This document shows positions 10,501 to 18,475 of a stretch of 64,000 bases of DNA, one piece after another. Position numbers and translations under genes: made by a program. Origin of the DNA: Lysobacter antibioticus (GTDB lineage Bacteria > Pseudomonadota > Gammaproteobacteria > Xanthomonadales > Xanthomonadaceae); contig NZ_CP013141.1 of the NCBI RefSeq assembly GCF_001442535.1, forward strand, positions 2,887,574 to 2,951,573, read 5' to 3'. The notes below the pieces were generated by a model that worked only from the letters and a program-made list of their open reading frames with translations, was not told where the DNA came from and made no database searches. The first letter of the stretch is position 1, and every line of letters begins with the position of its first letter.

Positions 10501-10825
10501 GCGTCTTGTCTCGGAGTCGAGGCATACCGCCTGCGGGGAAGGGGATCATCTCGCGCCGTAATGAGCTCGGCAAGCGAGGGGCCTGTAACGGGCTCACGCC
10601 GCCGCAGGTGCGCCAAACCGGCGGGTAGAGGCCACCGATGGCGCAGCGATGGATCACCCTCCGGGCCGCTAGCGCCCTGCCCAGGGCATGGCACACATCA
10701 TTATGAATCGGCTGAATCGGCCGCCGGGGCCGTATTTAGGCTCCGGGCCTGCCGTCCTTCGCGGCTTGTCAAGCCGTGGGCGTTTTTCATTTACGTGTAA
10801 AATGGCGATCTTTTAGCCAGTAGTA
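10501..10825. other. Divergent promoter region upstream of the stator operon
   Basis: This 325-bp gap separates the divergent secreted-protein gene and the DUF3348 operon. The right end (10775-10825) is AT-rich, contains an imperfect palindrome, and probably holds the operon promoter. No gene is seen. Confidence 0.5.
10789..10803. promoter_or_regulatory. Palindrome in front of the DUF3348 operon
   Basis: The sequence ATTTACGTGTAAAAT is a near-perfect palindrome built on TTTAC/GTAAA half sites. It lies 22 bp before the first start codon of the operon, in an AT-rich patch within GC-rich DNA. It could be an operator or overlap the -10 region. There is no direct evidence of binding. Confidence 0.35.
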
Positions 10826-11563
10826 ATGATGGAAGCACCCCGACGGGCGACGGTTCGTGGCCCGACGTTCATCCGCTCGCTCGCTCGCCTGACGGCTGCA
10901 GACCTTCCCCAGCCCACGCGATCGTTGTCGGATCAACTGAGTCTATGGATCGATTGGACTCACGCGGTGGCGTTGTCCACTGCGCTGGACGGCAAGCCGC
11001 CCGCGGCCGTCCTCGACGAACGGACCCTGACCCGCATCGACGAAGACGAATGCGCCCGCGTGCGCGGCGCCTTGGCGCAGGCCATCGCCGGCGATCGTGC
11101 GTTCGGCGCCAGGCCGAGCGGGCCCGGCTTGTCGGCGGCCGAGCAGGCGTTGGCCGAGGAAAGCCTGGATTACCCGTTCTATCGCCAGCGCTATCTGGCG
11201 ATGCAGCAGGGCATGGAGGCCGGCGTCGGCCGCCTGCGCGAGCGTCTGCGTGCGCGACTGGCGCTGCGCAGCGACGGCCTGGAGCGGCTCGCGGCGGTGG
11301 ATACGGTCATGGAGCGGGCACTGAGCCGGCGCGAGCGGACGCTGTGGTCGGCCGGGCCGGTCTTGCTCGGCCAGCACTTCGAGCGTCTGCGTCAGGCCGC
11401 GGCCTACGCGCAAACCTCGGGCGATACGTCGGCGGCTGTCTCCGACGTCTGGCTGGAGGCGTTCCGCAACGACATGCACAAGGTGCTGCTCGCCGAATTG
11501 GATGTTCGCCTACAACCTGCGCAGGGCCTGCTTGCGGCCCTTTGCACCAGTCCCCACGGATAA
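10826..11563 (+). CDS. DUF3348 family protein, first gene of stator-like operon
   Basis: The 245-residue soluble protein is mostly alpha-helical, with a PTFIRSLARLTAADLP-type N-terminus and a long helical stretch around YPFYRQRYLAMQQGM. It matches my memory of DUF3348, a family that usually sits directly upstream of a DUF802 gene. It has no signal peptide or membrane helix, so it should be cytoplasmic. The start has two adjacent ATGs (10826, 10829) and only a weak ribosome binding site. The next gene begins 1 bp after its stop, which suggests coupled translation. A cytoplasmic partner for the long tail of the DUF802 protein is an inference. Confidence 0.85.
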   Translation: MMEAPRRATVRGPTFIRSLARLTAADLPQPTRSLSDQLSLWIDWTHAVALSTALDGKPPAAVLDERTLTRIDEDECARVRGALAQAIAGDRAFGARPSGPGLSAAEQALAEESLDYPFYRQRYLAMQQGMEAGVGRLRERLRARLALRSDGLERLAAVDTVMERALSRRERTLWSAGPVLLGQHFERLRQAAAYAQTSGDTSAAVSDVWLEAFRNDMHKVLLAELDVRLQPAQGLLAALCTSPHG

Positions 11564-11564
11564 C

Positions 11565-13946
11565 ATGTTCAGAAATTCGCTCTATCCCGCTGTCTTTCTC
11601 GCAGGTTTGCTCGCCGTAGTCTGGGTCGGTGCCGGCTACGTCGGTTCGAATGCCCTGGCGCTGTCGGTCGCGTCGTTGATCGCCGTCTGCTATCTCGCCG
11701 GCGGGTTCGAGCTGTACCGCTATCGGCAAGCCACCGTCACCCTGACGCGCGCCGTGGCCGAGTTGTCGGCGCCGCCGTCCAGCCTCGGCGACTGGCTCGG
11801 GCGTCTGCATCCTTCGCTGCGCAATGCCGCGCGCCTGCGCATCGAAGGCGAGCGCGTGGCCTTGCCGGCGCCGGGGTTGACGCCGTATCTGGTCGGCCTG
11901 CTGGTGTTGCTGGGCATGCTGGGCACCTTGCTCGGCATGATGACGACTCTGCGCGGCACCGGCATGGCGCTGCAAAGCGCGACCGACCTGCAGGCCATCC
12001 GCGAATCGATCGCCGCTCCGGTCACCGGCCTGGCGTTCGCGTTCGGCACCTCGATCGCGGGCGTCGCCGCCTCGGCGATGCTCGGCCTGCTGTCCGCGCT
12101 GTGCCGGCGCGAACGCGGCCTGGCGGTGCAAGGCCTGGACCTCGCCATCGCGACGACGCTGCGCGGCCATTCGCAGGTTCATCAGCGCGAGGAGGCGTTC
12201 AAGCTGTTGCAGCGCCAGACCGAAACGATGCCGGCGCTGGTCGATCGCCTGCAGGCGATGATGGCGACGATCGAGCAACAAAGCCTGCTCGTGCACGAGC
12301 GCCAGCTCGCCGGTCAGGAGGCGTTCCATGCCAAGACCGAAGCGACCTATGCCGGCCTGGCGACGTCGGTCGAGCAGTCGCTGAAGCAGAGCATCGACGA
12401 GAGCGTGCGAGCCAACAGCGCGGCGCTGCAACCGATCCTCGACACCACGATGGCGGCGATCGCGCGCGAGACCGCGGCGATGGCGGCCATCGAGCAGCAG
12501 AGCCTGCTCGCGCACGAGCGCCAGGTCGCCGGCCAGGACGCGTTCCATGCCAGGACCGAAGCAGCCTATGCCCAATTGGCAGCGTCGGTGGAGCGGTCGC
12601 TGAAGGACAGCATCGGCGAGAGCGTCCGTGTCACCAGCGCCGTACTGCAGCCGGTCGTGGAAACCACGATGGCGGCGATCGCGCGCGAGACGGGCGCGCT
12701 GCACCAGACCCTCACGCGCGAGACAGGCGTCTTGCACGAGACCGTTACCCGCGAGACCGGCGCGCTGCGCGAGAGCGTCGCCCAGGCCGTGCAACAGCAG
12801 GTCGACGGGCTGTCGGCGGGCTTCGCCACGGCCACCGCCACCGCCGCGACCAGTTGGAGCCAGGCGCTGCTCGAACAGCGACAGTCCAACGCAGGTCTGA
12901 TCGAGGAGCTGGGCAACACCTTGCAAGGCTTCAGCGGCCGCTTCGACCAGGGGGCCACCGGCCTGCTGGAAAGCTTGTCGACACGTTTCGACGCCAGCAC
13001 CGGCCAGGCCGCGGACGCCTGGAAACAAGCCTTGTCGCAGCAGCTCAGCGCCAACGACGAGATGGCGGCGCGCAACCAGCAGGCGCTGCTCGCCGCCGCG
13101 GCGACGTTCGAGGGCCATGCCGTGTCCCTGGTGGGCACACTGCAGGATGCGCATAAGCAACTGCAGGACGCGCTGGAATCGCGCGATCAACAGCGCCTGG
13201 CGGCCTGGGCCGAGAACTTCGGTTCGATGACCGCCGCCTTGGGCGAGCGTTGGCAGCAAACCGGCGAACAGGTCGCGAGCCGGCAGCAGGAGATCTGCGA
13301 CACGCTGGCGCGCACCGCGCAGGACATCTCGACGCGGACCCAGGCCCAGGCTCAGGACACGATCGCCGAGATTACGCGCCTGGTCGACGCCGCCTCGGAA
13401 GCGCCGAAAGCGGCGGCCGAGGTCATCGCCGAACTGCGCCAGAAGCTGTCCGACAGCATGGTCCGCGACACCGCCATGCTGGACGAGCGCAATCGCCTGC
13501 TGGCCACCTTGGAAACCCTGCTCGACGCGGTCAACCATGCCTCCACCGAGCAGCGCACCGCGGTCGACGCGCTGGTGGCGACCTCGGCGGATCTGCTCGA
13601 TCGCGTCGGCACCCGCTTCACCGATCACATCGAGGCCGAGACCGGCAAGCTCGGCACGGTCGGCGCGCAGATCGCCGCCGGCGCGGTCGAAGTGGCCAGC
13701 CTGGGCGATGCCTTCGGCGCGGCCGTGCAGCAGTTCGGCGAGACCAACGACAAGCTGGCCGAGCGCCTGCAAGGCGTCGAGGTCGCGCTGGACAAGTCGC
13801 TCGCGCGCAGCGACGAGCAACTGGCCTATTACGTGGCCCAGGCCAAGGAAGTCATCGACCTGAGCATGCTGGCGCAGAAGCAGATCATCGACGACATCCA
13901 TCAGTTGGCCGACCGGCAGGCATCGGTCGGAGCGCAAGCGGCATGA
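11565..13946 (+). CDS. DUF802 protein with MotA/ExbB/ZorA-like membrane core and long helical tail
   Basis: The 793-residue product starts at ATG 11565; in-frame sequence upstream belongs to the DUF3348 gene in another frame. Four membrane helices are visible at about residues 7-27, 32-50, 105-128 and 150-178. Helix 3 has the TPYLVGLLVLLGMLGTLLGM pattern and helix 4 the pattern AAPVTGLAFAFGTSIAGVAA, both characteristic of the MotA/TolQ/ExbB/ZorA fold. Two 73-residue tandem repeats (236-308 and 309-381) are the DUF802 units. The remaining roughly 400 residues are a Gln/Ala-rich helical, probably coiled-coil tail. The gene overlaps the next one by 4 bp. By analogy it would be the rotor ring subunit of a proton-driven motor with a cytoplasmic tail. 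The family function is unknown. Confidence 0.88.
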   Translation: MFRNSLYPAVFLAGLLAVVWVGAGYVGSNALALSVASLIAVCYLAGGFELYRYRQATVTLTRAVAELSAPPSSLGDWLGRLHPSLRNAARLRIEGERVALPAPGLTPYLVGLLVLLGMLGTLLGMMTTLRGTGMALQSATDLQAIRESIAAPVTGLAFAFGTSIAGVAASAMLGLLSALCRRERGLAVQGLDLAIATTLRGHSQVHQREEAFKLLQRQTETMPALVDRLQAMMATIEQQSLLVHERQLAGQEAFHAKTEATYAGLATSVEQSLKQSIDESVRANSAALQPILDTTMAAIARETAAMAAIEQQSLLAHERQVAGQDAFHARTEAAYAQLAASVERSLKDSIGESVRVTSAVLQPVVETTMAAIARETGALHQTLTRETGVLHETVTRETGALRESVAQAVQQQVDGLSAGFATATATAATSWSQALLEQRQSNAGLIEELGNTLQGFSGRFDQGATGLLESLSTRFDASTGQAADAWKQALSQQLSANDEMAARNQQALLAAAATFEGHAVSLVGTLQDAHKQLQDALESRDQQRLAAWAENFGSMTAALGERWQQTGEQVASRQQEICDTLARTAQDISTRTQAQAQDTIAEITRLVDAASEAPKAAAEVIAELRQKLSDSMVRDTAMLDERNRLLATLETLLDAVNHASTEQRTAVDALVATSADLLDRVGTRFTDHIEAETGKLGTVGAQIAAGAVEVASLGDAFGAAVQQFGETNDKLAERLQGVEVALDKSLARSDEQLAYYVAQAKEVIDLSMLAQKQIIDDIHQLADRQASVGAQAA
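12270..12707 (+). repeat. Two tandem 219-bp repeats inside the DUF802 gene
   Basis: Copy 1 (12270-12488) and copy 2 (12489-12707) each encode 73 residues. Both start with IEQQSLL and contain HERQ, AGQ, AFHA and TEA blocks, and both end near TTMAAIARET. The protein copies are clearly similar but not identical, so the duplication is old rather than recent. Confidence 0.85.
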
Positions 13947-14575
13947 ACGTGGAGATCGACGGCGACGCCGAATCCAATGCGCCGATCTGGGCCGCGTTCG
14001 GCGACCTGATGTCGGTGCTGGTCGGCGTGTTCGTGCTGATCCTGGTCGGCGTCATCGGCGTGCAACTGCAGCTTTCGAACAAGCTCGGCGAGGAAGTGAA
14101 GCAGCGCCAGCTCGAAGCGCAACGCCGCAAGACCCTGGAGCAGGCGCTGGCGGTGCCGCTGGCGGCGGGTCGGGTGACCCTGATCAACGGCCGCATCGGC
14201 ATCAGCGGCAGCGTCTTGTTCGCGCTGAACTCCGAGCACCTGCAGCCGGAAGGCCGGGAACTGTTGAAGACCCTCGCCGGCCCGCTGTCCGAATATCTGC
14301 GATCGCGCGACGAGATCCTGATGGTGAGCGGCTTCACCGACGACCGCCAGGTGCGCGACGGCAACCGCCAGTTCGCCGACAACTGGGAGCTGTCGGCGCG
14401 GCGCGCGCTGACCGTGACCCGCACCCTCATCGCCGAAGGCGTGCCCGCTTCGTCGGTATTCGCCGCCGCGTTCGGTTCCGAGCAGCCGGTGAGTTCGAAC
14501 GCGCAGGAAGCGGGGCGGGCCAAGAACCGGCGCGTGGAAATCGCCCCGATCCCGAAGCCGTCCAAGGCGATGTGA
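13943..14575 (+). CDS. MotB/ZorB-like OmpA-domain protein
   Basis: This 210-residue protein has one N-terminal membrane helix carrying WAAFGDLMSVLVGVFVLI (from residue 16). The W..F.DLM..L...F pattern with Asp21 is the hallmark of MotB/ZorB stator subunits, where this Asp carries the proton. A short helix linker follows, then an OmpA/MotB peptidoglycan-binding domain (about 65-205) with SGFTDDRQ and a closing KNRRVEI. The start codon overlaps the stop of the DUF802 gene (ATGA at 13943), so the two are translationally coupled and probably assemble together. It would anchor the stator to the cell wall. Confidence 0.93.
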   Translation: MNVEIDGDAESNAPIWAAFGDLMSVLVGVFVLILVGVIGVQLQLSNKLGEEVKQRQLEAQRRKTLEQALAVPLAAGRVTLINGRIGISGSVLFALNSEHLQPEGRELLKTLAGPLSEYLRSRDEILMVSGFTDDRQVRDGNRQFADNWELSARRALTVTRTLIAEGVPASSVFAAAFGSEQPVSSNAQEAGRAKNRRVEIAPIPKPSKAM

Positions 14576-14581
14576 CACGCC

Positions 14582-15241
14582 GTGAGCCGTAATCCTCCAC
14601 TGCAGGCCCGAGCGATGCTCGATGCCTGGCGCGAGCAAGGCGCCGATCGCATGAGCCCGATGCGCTTTCATCGCATCGACGCCCTGGCGCGCCGCGCCGC
14701 CGCGCATGGCGGCGAAGTGCGGCGTCTACTGGACAGTCGTTTGGCCGAATTGATCGGCGCCTACGCCGGCGATCTCGAGCAGGCTGCGTCCAAGACCGAA
14801 GCTGCCGGCGTCACAACCGCCGACGCGTGTGCCGACGCTGGCTTGAGCGGTCTGGTCGACTACATCGCCGACCGGGCCACGCTGCGCGATGGCCTCGCAG
14901 CCGATGGCGCTTCGAGCGGCGCAGCGTTTCCGGAACTCGGCGCGCTCGATGAGTTCCGCCGGCTGTGGTCGAAGCTCCGCGTCGAGAGCCAGTTGCGACA
15001 GTCGCTGGAGCAGTCGCCTGCGAATGCCGGTCCGCTCAATTCCGGCAGGCTGGTGCACCGCTCGCTGACCCTGATGAGCGAGTTGTCGCCGGGGTATCTG
15101 CAGCAGTTCCTGGCCTACGTCGACGCCCTGACCTGGATCGAGCAGATGAACGACAGCGGCGTGCTGGCCCTGGAAGAGACCCAGCGCAGCGGCAGCGGCG
15201 GCAAACGCGTGCGGGAAAAGCCGCGCAAGCGGCGCGAGTGA
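14582..15241 (+). CDS. DUF2894 family protein, last gene of stator-like operon
   Basis: The 219-residue protein has no signal or membrane helix. It contains a helical N-terminus with an LLDSRLAELIGAY-type segment, a helical middle (DEFRRLWSKLRVESQLRQSL), a conserved-looking SLTLMSELSPGYLQQFLAYV segment, and a very basic tail (KRVREKPRKRRE). It matches DUF2894, which I recall being found with DUF3348 and DUF802 genes. GTG 14582 lies 6 bp after the previous stop; ATG 14615 is an alternative. The basic tail could bind nucleic acid, but this is speculation. Confidence 0.82.
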   Translation: MSRNPPLQARAMLDAWREQGADRMSPMRFHRIDALARRAAAHGGEVRRLLDSRLAELIGAYAGDLEQAASKTEAAGVTTADACADAGLSGLVDYIADRATLRDGLAADGASSGAAFPELGALDEFRRLWSKLRVESQLRQSLEQSPANAGPLNSGRLVHRSLTLMSELSPGYLQQFLAYVDALTWIEQMNDSGVLALEETQRSGSGGKRVREKPRKRRE

Positions 15242-15288
15242 GCACGGCTCGGTTCGTCGCTATCGGCGGCGCGGCGCAGCGTCGGAGT

Positions 15289-15831
15289 TCAACGCCTACT
15301 CCCTGATGCGGGTGTCGAGGCGCCACGGTTCGGGCGGAGCCGTTTGCGGATCGCCAGGAAACCGACGCGCAGCGCAGCCGACAGGCTCGCGAACAAGACC
15401 GCGAAGATGCAGGGCAGGATCGCGCCGAAGATGAAGGTCATGCCGGCGACGAAACCGAGCATGCACTCGGCGCGATAGATCGGAGCGATGATCGCCAAGG
15501 GCAGCAGGCCGAAGAAGATCGCTTTGGTGATGTCGGTGGCGCCGAGCTCGAAGCTGGTGGCCAGGGCCGCGCCGTACGCCAACGACGTGATCAGTCCGAC
15601 CCAGATGCTTCTGTGCGTGCCGGGACGATTGCGGAGCCGCACGCCGAAGGCCCAGCCGAGCACGGGCAGGATGATCAGGCCGAACCAGTTGGAGATCTCA
15701 GGCAGGTCGGCCCGATTCAACACATGATGGCTGCGAACGCCGCCATCGAAGTACTCGGAGCCGAGGTGCATGCAGGCGAAGGCCAGGGCGAGGAGCGCCC
15801 CGGCCAGCGGCAGGCGATAGGAAGATGTCAT
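15289..15831 (-). CDS. Inner-membrane protein, unknown
   Basis: The 180-residue product has about five hydrophobic helices, including LPLAGALLALAFACMHLGS at the N-terminus, WFGLIILPVLGWAFGVRL, and a hydrophobic C-terminal pair before a basic tail (RKRLRPNRG). I recognise no family. ATG 15831, preceded by GAGGCC, was chosen over the more upstream in-frame start because it puts a clean first helix at the N-terminus. It is convergent with the DUF2894 gene, 47 bp apart. Confidence 0.72.
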   Translation of the reverse strand: MTSSYRLPLAGALLALAFACMHLGSEYFDGGVRSHHVLNRADLPEISNWFGLIILPVLGWAFGVRLRNRPGTHRSIWVGLITSLAYGAALATSFELGATDITKAIFFGLLPLAIIAPIYRAECMLGFVAGMTFIFGAILPCIFAVLFASLSAALRVGFLAIRKRLRPNRGASTPASGSRR

Positions 15832-15989
15832 CGGTGCGGCCTCATCGACTGAACGCCGATGAATATCCTCCGAGGATCGCTCGCAGGCCATAGGCAGGAA
15901 GTGGGCATGACCATCGGTGGCGGGGCCGGGGTGCCCGGTTGTCGCGTCGCGGACGGAAGCTCTGCTCTCGCCACTGCGAGGCCATCCCC

Positions 15990-16078
15990 TGCAGGAGCGA
16001 CGTAAGTCGCGACCGCCATGCCCCGATCTCGCGTCGTCACCGGGTGATGCTCCTGTAGGAGCGACGTAAGTCGCGACC
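15990..16078. repeat. Two copies of a REP-like palindromic element
   Basis: GGAGCGACGTAAGTCGCGACC occurs identically in both copies apart from one upstream base (TGCAGGAG versus TGTAGGAG). Each contains the small hairpin GCGAC-GTAA-GTCGC. Such elements are scattered between genes in this family. A related half copy is at 9687-9703. Confidence 0.75.
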
Positions 16079-16244
16079 GCGACGTATCAATCTACCGCCG
16101 CTGCCGGATAGAGCCCAGGGTAGGGGCGGTGTCCTACTGGATTTCCTTCGGTCACAAGCCGCGACCGCATCGTTTCGGTCTCGCGACGGATCTCTGAAGC
16201 AAGATCAGGATCAAACGCTCAAAGCTTCCGCCACTAAAGCGGCG

Positions 16245-16288
16245 GGTTACTTTCTTTTGTCATAAGCAACAAAAGAAAGGTAACCAAA
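16245..16288. repeat. Family-typical intergenic inverted repeat
   Basis: The arms GGTTACTTTCTTTTG (from about 16245) and CAAAAGAAAGGTAACC (to about 16285) form a long AT-rich stem in otherwise GC-rich DNA. I recall the same block between genes in Xanthomonas and Lysobacter. Its role is not known to me. Confidence 0.6.
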
Positions 16289-16461
16289 GAAAAATGCTTT
16301 TCTTTGAATCACAGGCCCGCACGAGCGATGCATGCGCAGGGATTTTTCATACGGGACATCCCTGTCCCGATGAAAAACGGCGCGCATCCCTGCGCGCCGC
16401 CCTCCGGGTCTTCTATTGCCTTCGCGAAGCTTAAGCGTCGCACAGCAACGGCGTAAGCAGA

Positions 16462-16510
16462 GGCAAAGCCAAAGGCAAAGCCAAAGCCAAAGCCAAAGCC
16501 AAAGCAAAGG
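16462..16510. repeat. Hexanucleotide tandem repeat (GCCAAA)n
   Basis: About eight hexamers of GCCAAA or the variant GGCAAA run in tandem. Such a run could vary in copy number by slippage. On the minus strand it reads as TTTGGC repeats directly after the terminator stem of the 16589-17230 gene, so it may supply the T-rich tract. Confidence 0.85.
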
Positions 16511-16540
16511 CCCGGGCCGGTTGAAGGCTCGGGCCTTTGC
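16504..16540 (-). terminator. Strong hairpin ending the 16589-17230 gene
   Basis: Arms GCAAAGGCCCGGGCC (16504-16518) and GGCTCGGGCCTTTGC (16526-16540) pair over 15 bp with one G-T wobble and a 7-base loop. It lies about 50 bp after the stop codon of the minus-strand gene, and T-rich repeats follow on that strand. Confidence 0.75.
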
Positions 16541-16588
16541 GGGCGGCTCACTTTCGAACGCGACCGCACGGTCGCTTGCGGCTTCGAA

Positions 16589-17230
16589 TCAGGGCTGGAC
16601 GAGTTCGACGAAGCCCAGCATTTCGCCGGCGCGCGGCTGCAGGCGCGCGACGCGTAGCGAACCGGTGTCGAGCTTCAGCTCGCCGTCGCGGGCGATGTCG
16701 TGGCGGTGGACCTTGACGGCATCGACCACGTCGCGCGGATGCAATTTCGGCCAGGTTTCGATGCTGACGCTGTCGCGATCGAGGGCGACGATGCGCAGGG
16801 CTTGCTCGCCGATGGTCAGTTCGCCGCCTTCGACCAGGACCAGCGATTTGTTCGCCGGCGCATCGATGCCCGGCGCGCTGAATTCGACCAGCGACACGTT
16901 GTCGCGCTGACCGTCGTTGCCGACGTCCTGCACGCGCAGGAAACCGCCGGCGATCGGGAACACGTCCGAACGCTTGAGCTTGAGTTTGCCGAGCCAGCGC
17001 TTGTCCTCGTTCCATACGTCCAAACGCACGTCCTGGCGGTCGAAGACGTTGACCAGGCCGAGTCGCGTATGGCTGTGCGTGGCGGTGCGGCCCTGGATGA
17101 TCTGGATGCTGTCGCTCATGCTGGCTCCTGCCTTCTTGGCGGCGTGTGGATACTCGTGCGCGTCGACGCGGGATAACAGCGCAAGACCCAGTATCGCGGC
17201 CGTGACGGCCAGGAAAAGTCTGTTGTTCAT
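16589..17230 (-). CDS. Secreted protein of unknown function
   Basis: The 213-residue product from ATG 17230 begins with a signal peptide (MNNRLFLAVTAAILGLALLS, cleavage probably near VDA-HE). The rest is beta-rich and polar, with segments such as VFDRQDVRLDVWNEDKRW and LVEGGELTIGEQALRIV, and it ends with GEMLGFVELVQP. An internal start at MSDSIQIIQG would give a cytoplasmic version. I recognise no family. It is the last gene of a minus-strand run that includes the calpain-like protease and the RHS protein, but a hairpin separates it from them. Confidence 0.75.
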   Translation of the reverse strand: MNNRLFLAVTAAILGLALLSRVDAHEYPHAAKKAGASMSDSIQIIQGRTATHSHTRLGLVNVFDRQDVRLDVWNEDKRWLGKLKLKRSDVFPIAGGFLRVQDVGNDGQRDNVSLVEFSAPGIDAPANKSLVLVEGGELTIGEQALRIVALDRDSVSIETWPKLHPRDVVDAVKVHRHDIARDGELKLDTGSLRVARLQPRAGEMLGFVELVQP

Positions 17231-17290
17231 CTGCGTGATCGCCTGGATGGGAACGGCAACGGCATGTAAGCACTTGGCCCAGGAACGCGC

Positions 17291-17312
17291 AAGCCGCACG
17301 GGCGTGCGGCTT
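17291..17312 (-). terminator. Hairpin after the calpain-like gene
   Basis: Arms AAGCCGCACG (17291-17300) and CGTGCGGCTT (17303-17312) are perfect complements with almost no loop, 25 bp after the protease stop codon on the minus strand. No T-run follows. Confidence 0.5.
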
Positions 17313-17336
17313 GCGTGGATATTCAGCGGCGGGTGC

Positions 17337-18149
17337 TTACTTGGTGGGCGTCGAATTCACTTCGTGGTACAGCTTCTGGTAATCGCTGTACGGCATGTCG
17401 ACGTCGCTGTGGCCCCAGGGATTGTCGAGCTTGATGCGGGTGTTGCCGTCGGCGTCGGTATAGACGTCCTCGACCCGGTAAGCGTGACCGCCGACCGCGC
17501 CGTAGTCGGCGGCCAGCTTCTTCTGCTCGTCGTTCCAGCCGTCCGAGCCGGCGGTCCAGGCGACCACGGCCTCGCCGTTCTTCAGCTTGTCGCTGAGCTC
17601 GCCGGAGTCGTACTCGGACGGGCTTTCGGTGCGCGAGTCGCGGCCCAGGATGGCCTCCTGCACGTCGGCCGGGCTCTCGCCGTCGTCGTAGGTCTTGTAG
17701 CCGCCGTCGGCGTACTGGGCGTAGGCCTTCTCGATGATCGCCGGCCACACTTCGCCCTGACCGTCCTTGCCCATGTCGCCGATGTCGGCGGCCTTGCCGT
17801 CGAACGGGCCGGCCACGGTCACTTCTTTCTTGTCCCAGCCCGAGCCGATGCCGAGGAAGCCGTTGTCGTACTCGTTGAAGGTGACGGTGTAGGTGCCGTC
17901 GCCGTTGTCGCGGATCATGTTCTTGAGCACGTCCGGGTTCTGCGCCGCGATCGACTTGATCGTCGACAACACCGCGCAACTGCCGTAGCCGTCCTGATTG
18001 ACGTCGTTGGGATCGATGGCGTTGCTGTCGCCCTCGCCCTGCACGAACGGCGTTTCGGTGGCGTTGGCCTTGGCGGCCTTCTCGTGATCGATTTCGGCGG
18101 GCAGGTTGACCGGCTGGTAGGCGTAGAAATTGGCGTTGCTCAGTTCCAT
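17337..18149 (-). CDS. Calpain-like (C2 family) cysteine protease
   Basis: The 270-residue product has a full calpain-type catalytic set: QDGYGSCAVLSTI (Gln52, Cys58), VGGHAYRV (His222) and LDNPWGH (Asn243). The EVWPAIIEKAYAQ helix matches the calpain WxxLLEKAYAK motif. There is no signal peptide and no extra domain: residues 1-45 form a short leader. The leader and the acidic, Asp/Gly-rich body (DNGDGTY, DADGNTR) suggest possible calcium dependence, which is an inference. The start ATG 18149 follows GGAG with good spacing. It lies 326 bp downstream of the RHS gene, so it could process or be delivered with it. It could also be an independent effector. Confidence 0.88.
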   Translation of the reverse strand: MELSNANFYAYQPVNLPAEIDHEKAAKANATETPFVQGEGDSNAIDPNDVNQDGYGSCAVLSTIKSIAAQNPDVLKNMIRDNGDGTYTVTFNEYDNGFLGIGSGWDKKEVTVAGPFDGKAADIGDMGKDGQGEVWPAIIEKAYAQYADGGYKTYDDGESPADVQEAILGRDSRTESPSEYDSGELSDKLKNGEAVVAWTAGSDGWNDEQKKLAADYGAVGGHAYRVEDVYTDADGNTRIKLDNPWGHSDVDMPYSDYQKLYHEVNSTPTK

Positions 18150-18475
18150 GAGTCTGCTCCGGGGGAAGCTGTCGAGGATTCCGGCGCAGGTTACGTAATG
18201 ATGAGGGCTGGCAAAACTAGGGCGTACCCCAGTAGGGATGGCCCCAGGATGCGTTGCCGACGAGCGACGAATCGGTGCGTCATACAACGCTCGTTTGTGC
18301 CGCGAATCGCCCGCGAGGCCTGCGATTCGGCGAAGCGGGCCCGAGGCCGCGAGCGCGGTATGCATCGATGCGGCGGATAGAAGCCGCCGTATCGGCGAAC
18401 GCCGGCAATGGGGGCTGCCGCCGAACAGGGAGCATTGCCGGTCCCTGTTCGGCGCGGCCGATGCGTCGCCGCCGA
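18150..18475. other. Spacer between RHS and protease genes
   Basis: The 326-bp gap holds a perfect long-armed hairpin next to the RHS end and presumably the promoter of the calpain-like gene. No gene is seen. Confidence 0.5.
18421..18452 (-). terminator. Hairpin after the RHS gene
   Basis: Arms CCGAACAGGGA (18421-18431) and TCCCTGTTCGG (18442-18452) pair perfectly over 11 bp with a 10-base loop, 24 bp after the RHS stop on the minus strand. There is no T-run. Confidence 0.6.

Larger units (their letters stand above)
15832..16588. other. Repeat-rich spacer of about 750 bp
   Basis: No gene is convincing here. The spacer holds two copies of a REP-like element (15990-16014, 16054-16078), an inverted-repeat block GGGTTACTTTCTTTTG...CAAAAGAAAGGTAACC (about 16245-16288) common in Xanthomonadaceae intergenic DNA, a hexanucleotide tandem run, and a strong terminator hairpin near 16504-16540. 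Confidence 0.7.

Noticed and set aside
16462..16510. CRISPR-like repeat
   Set aside because: The unit is a six-base tandem run without spacers, so it is a microsatellite.
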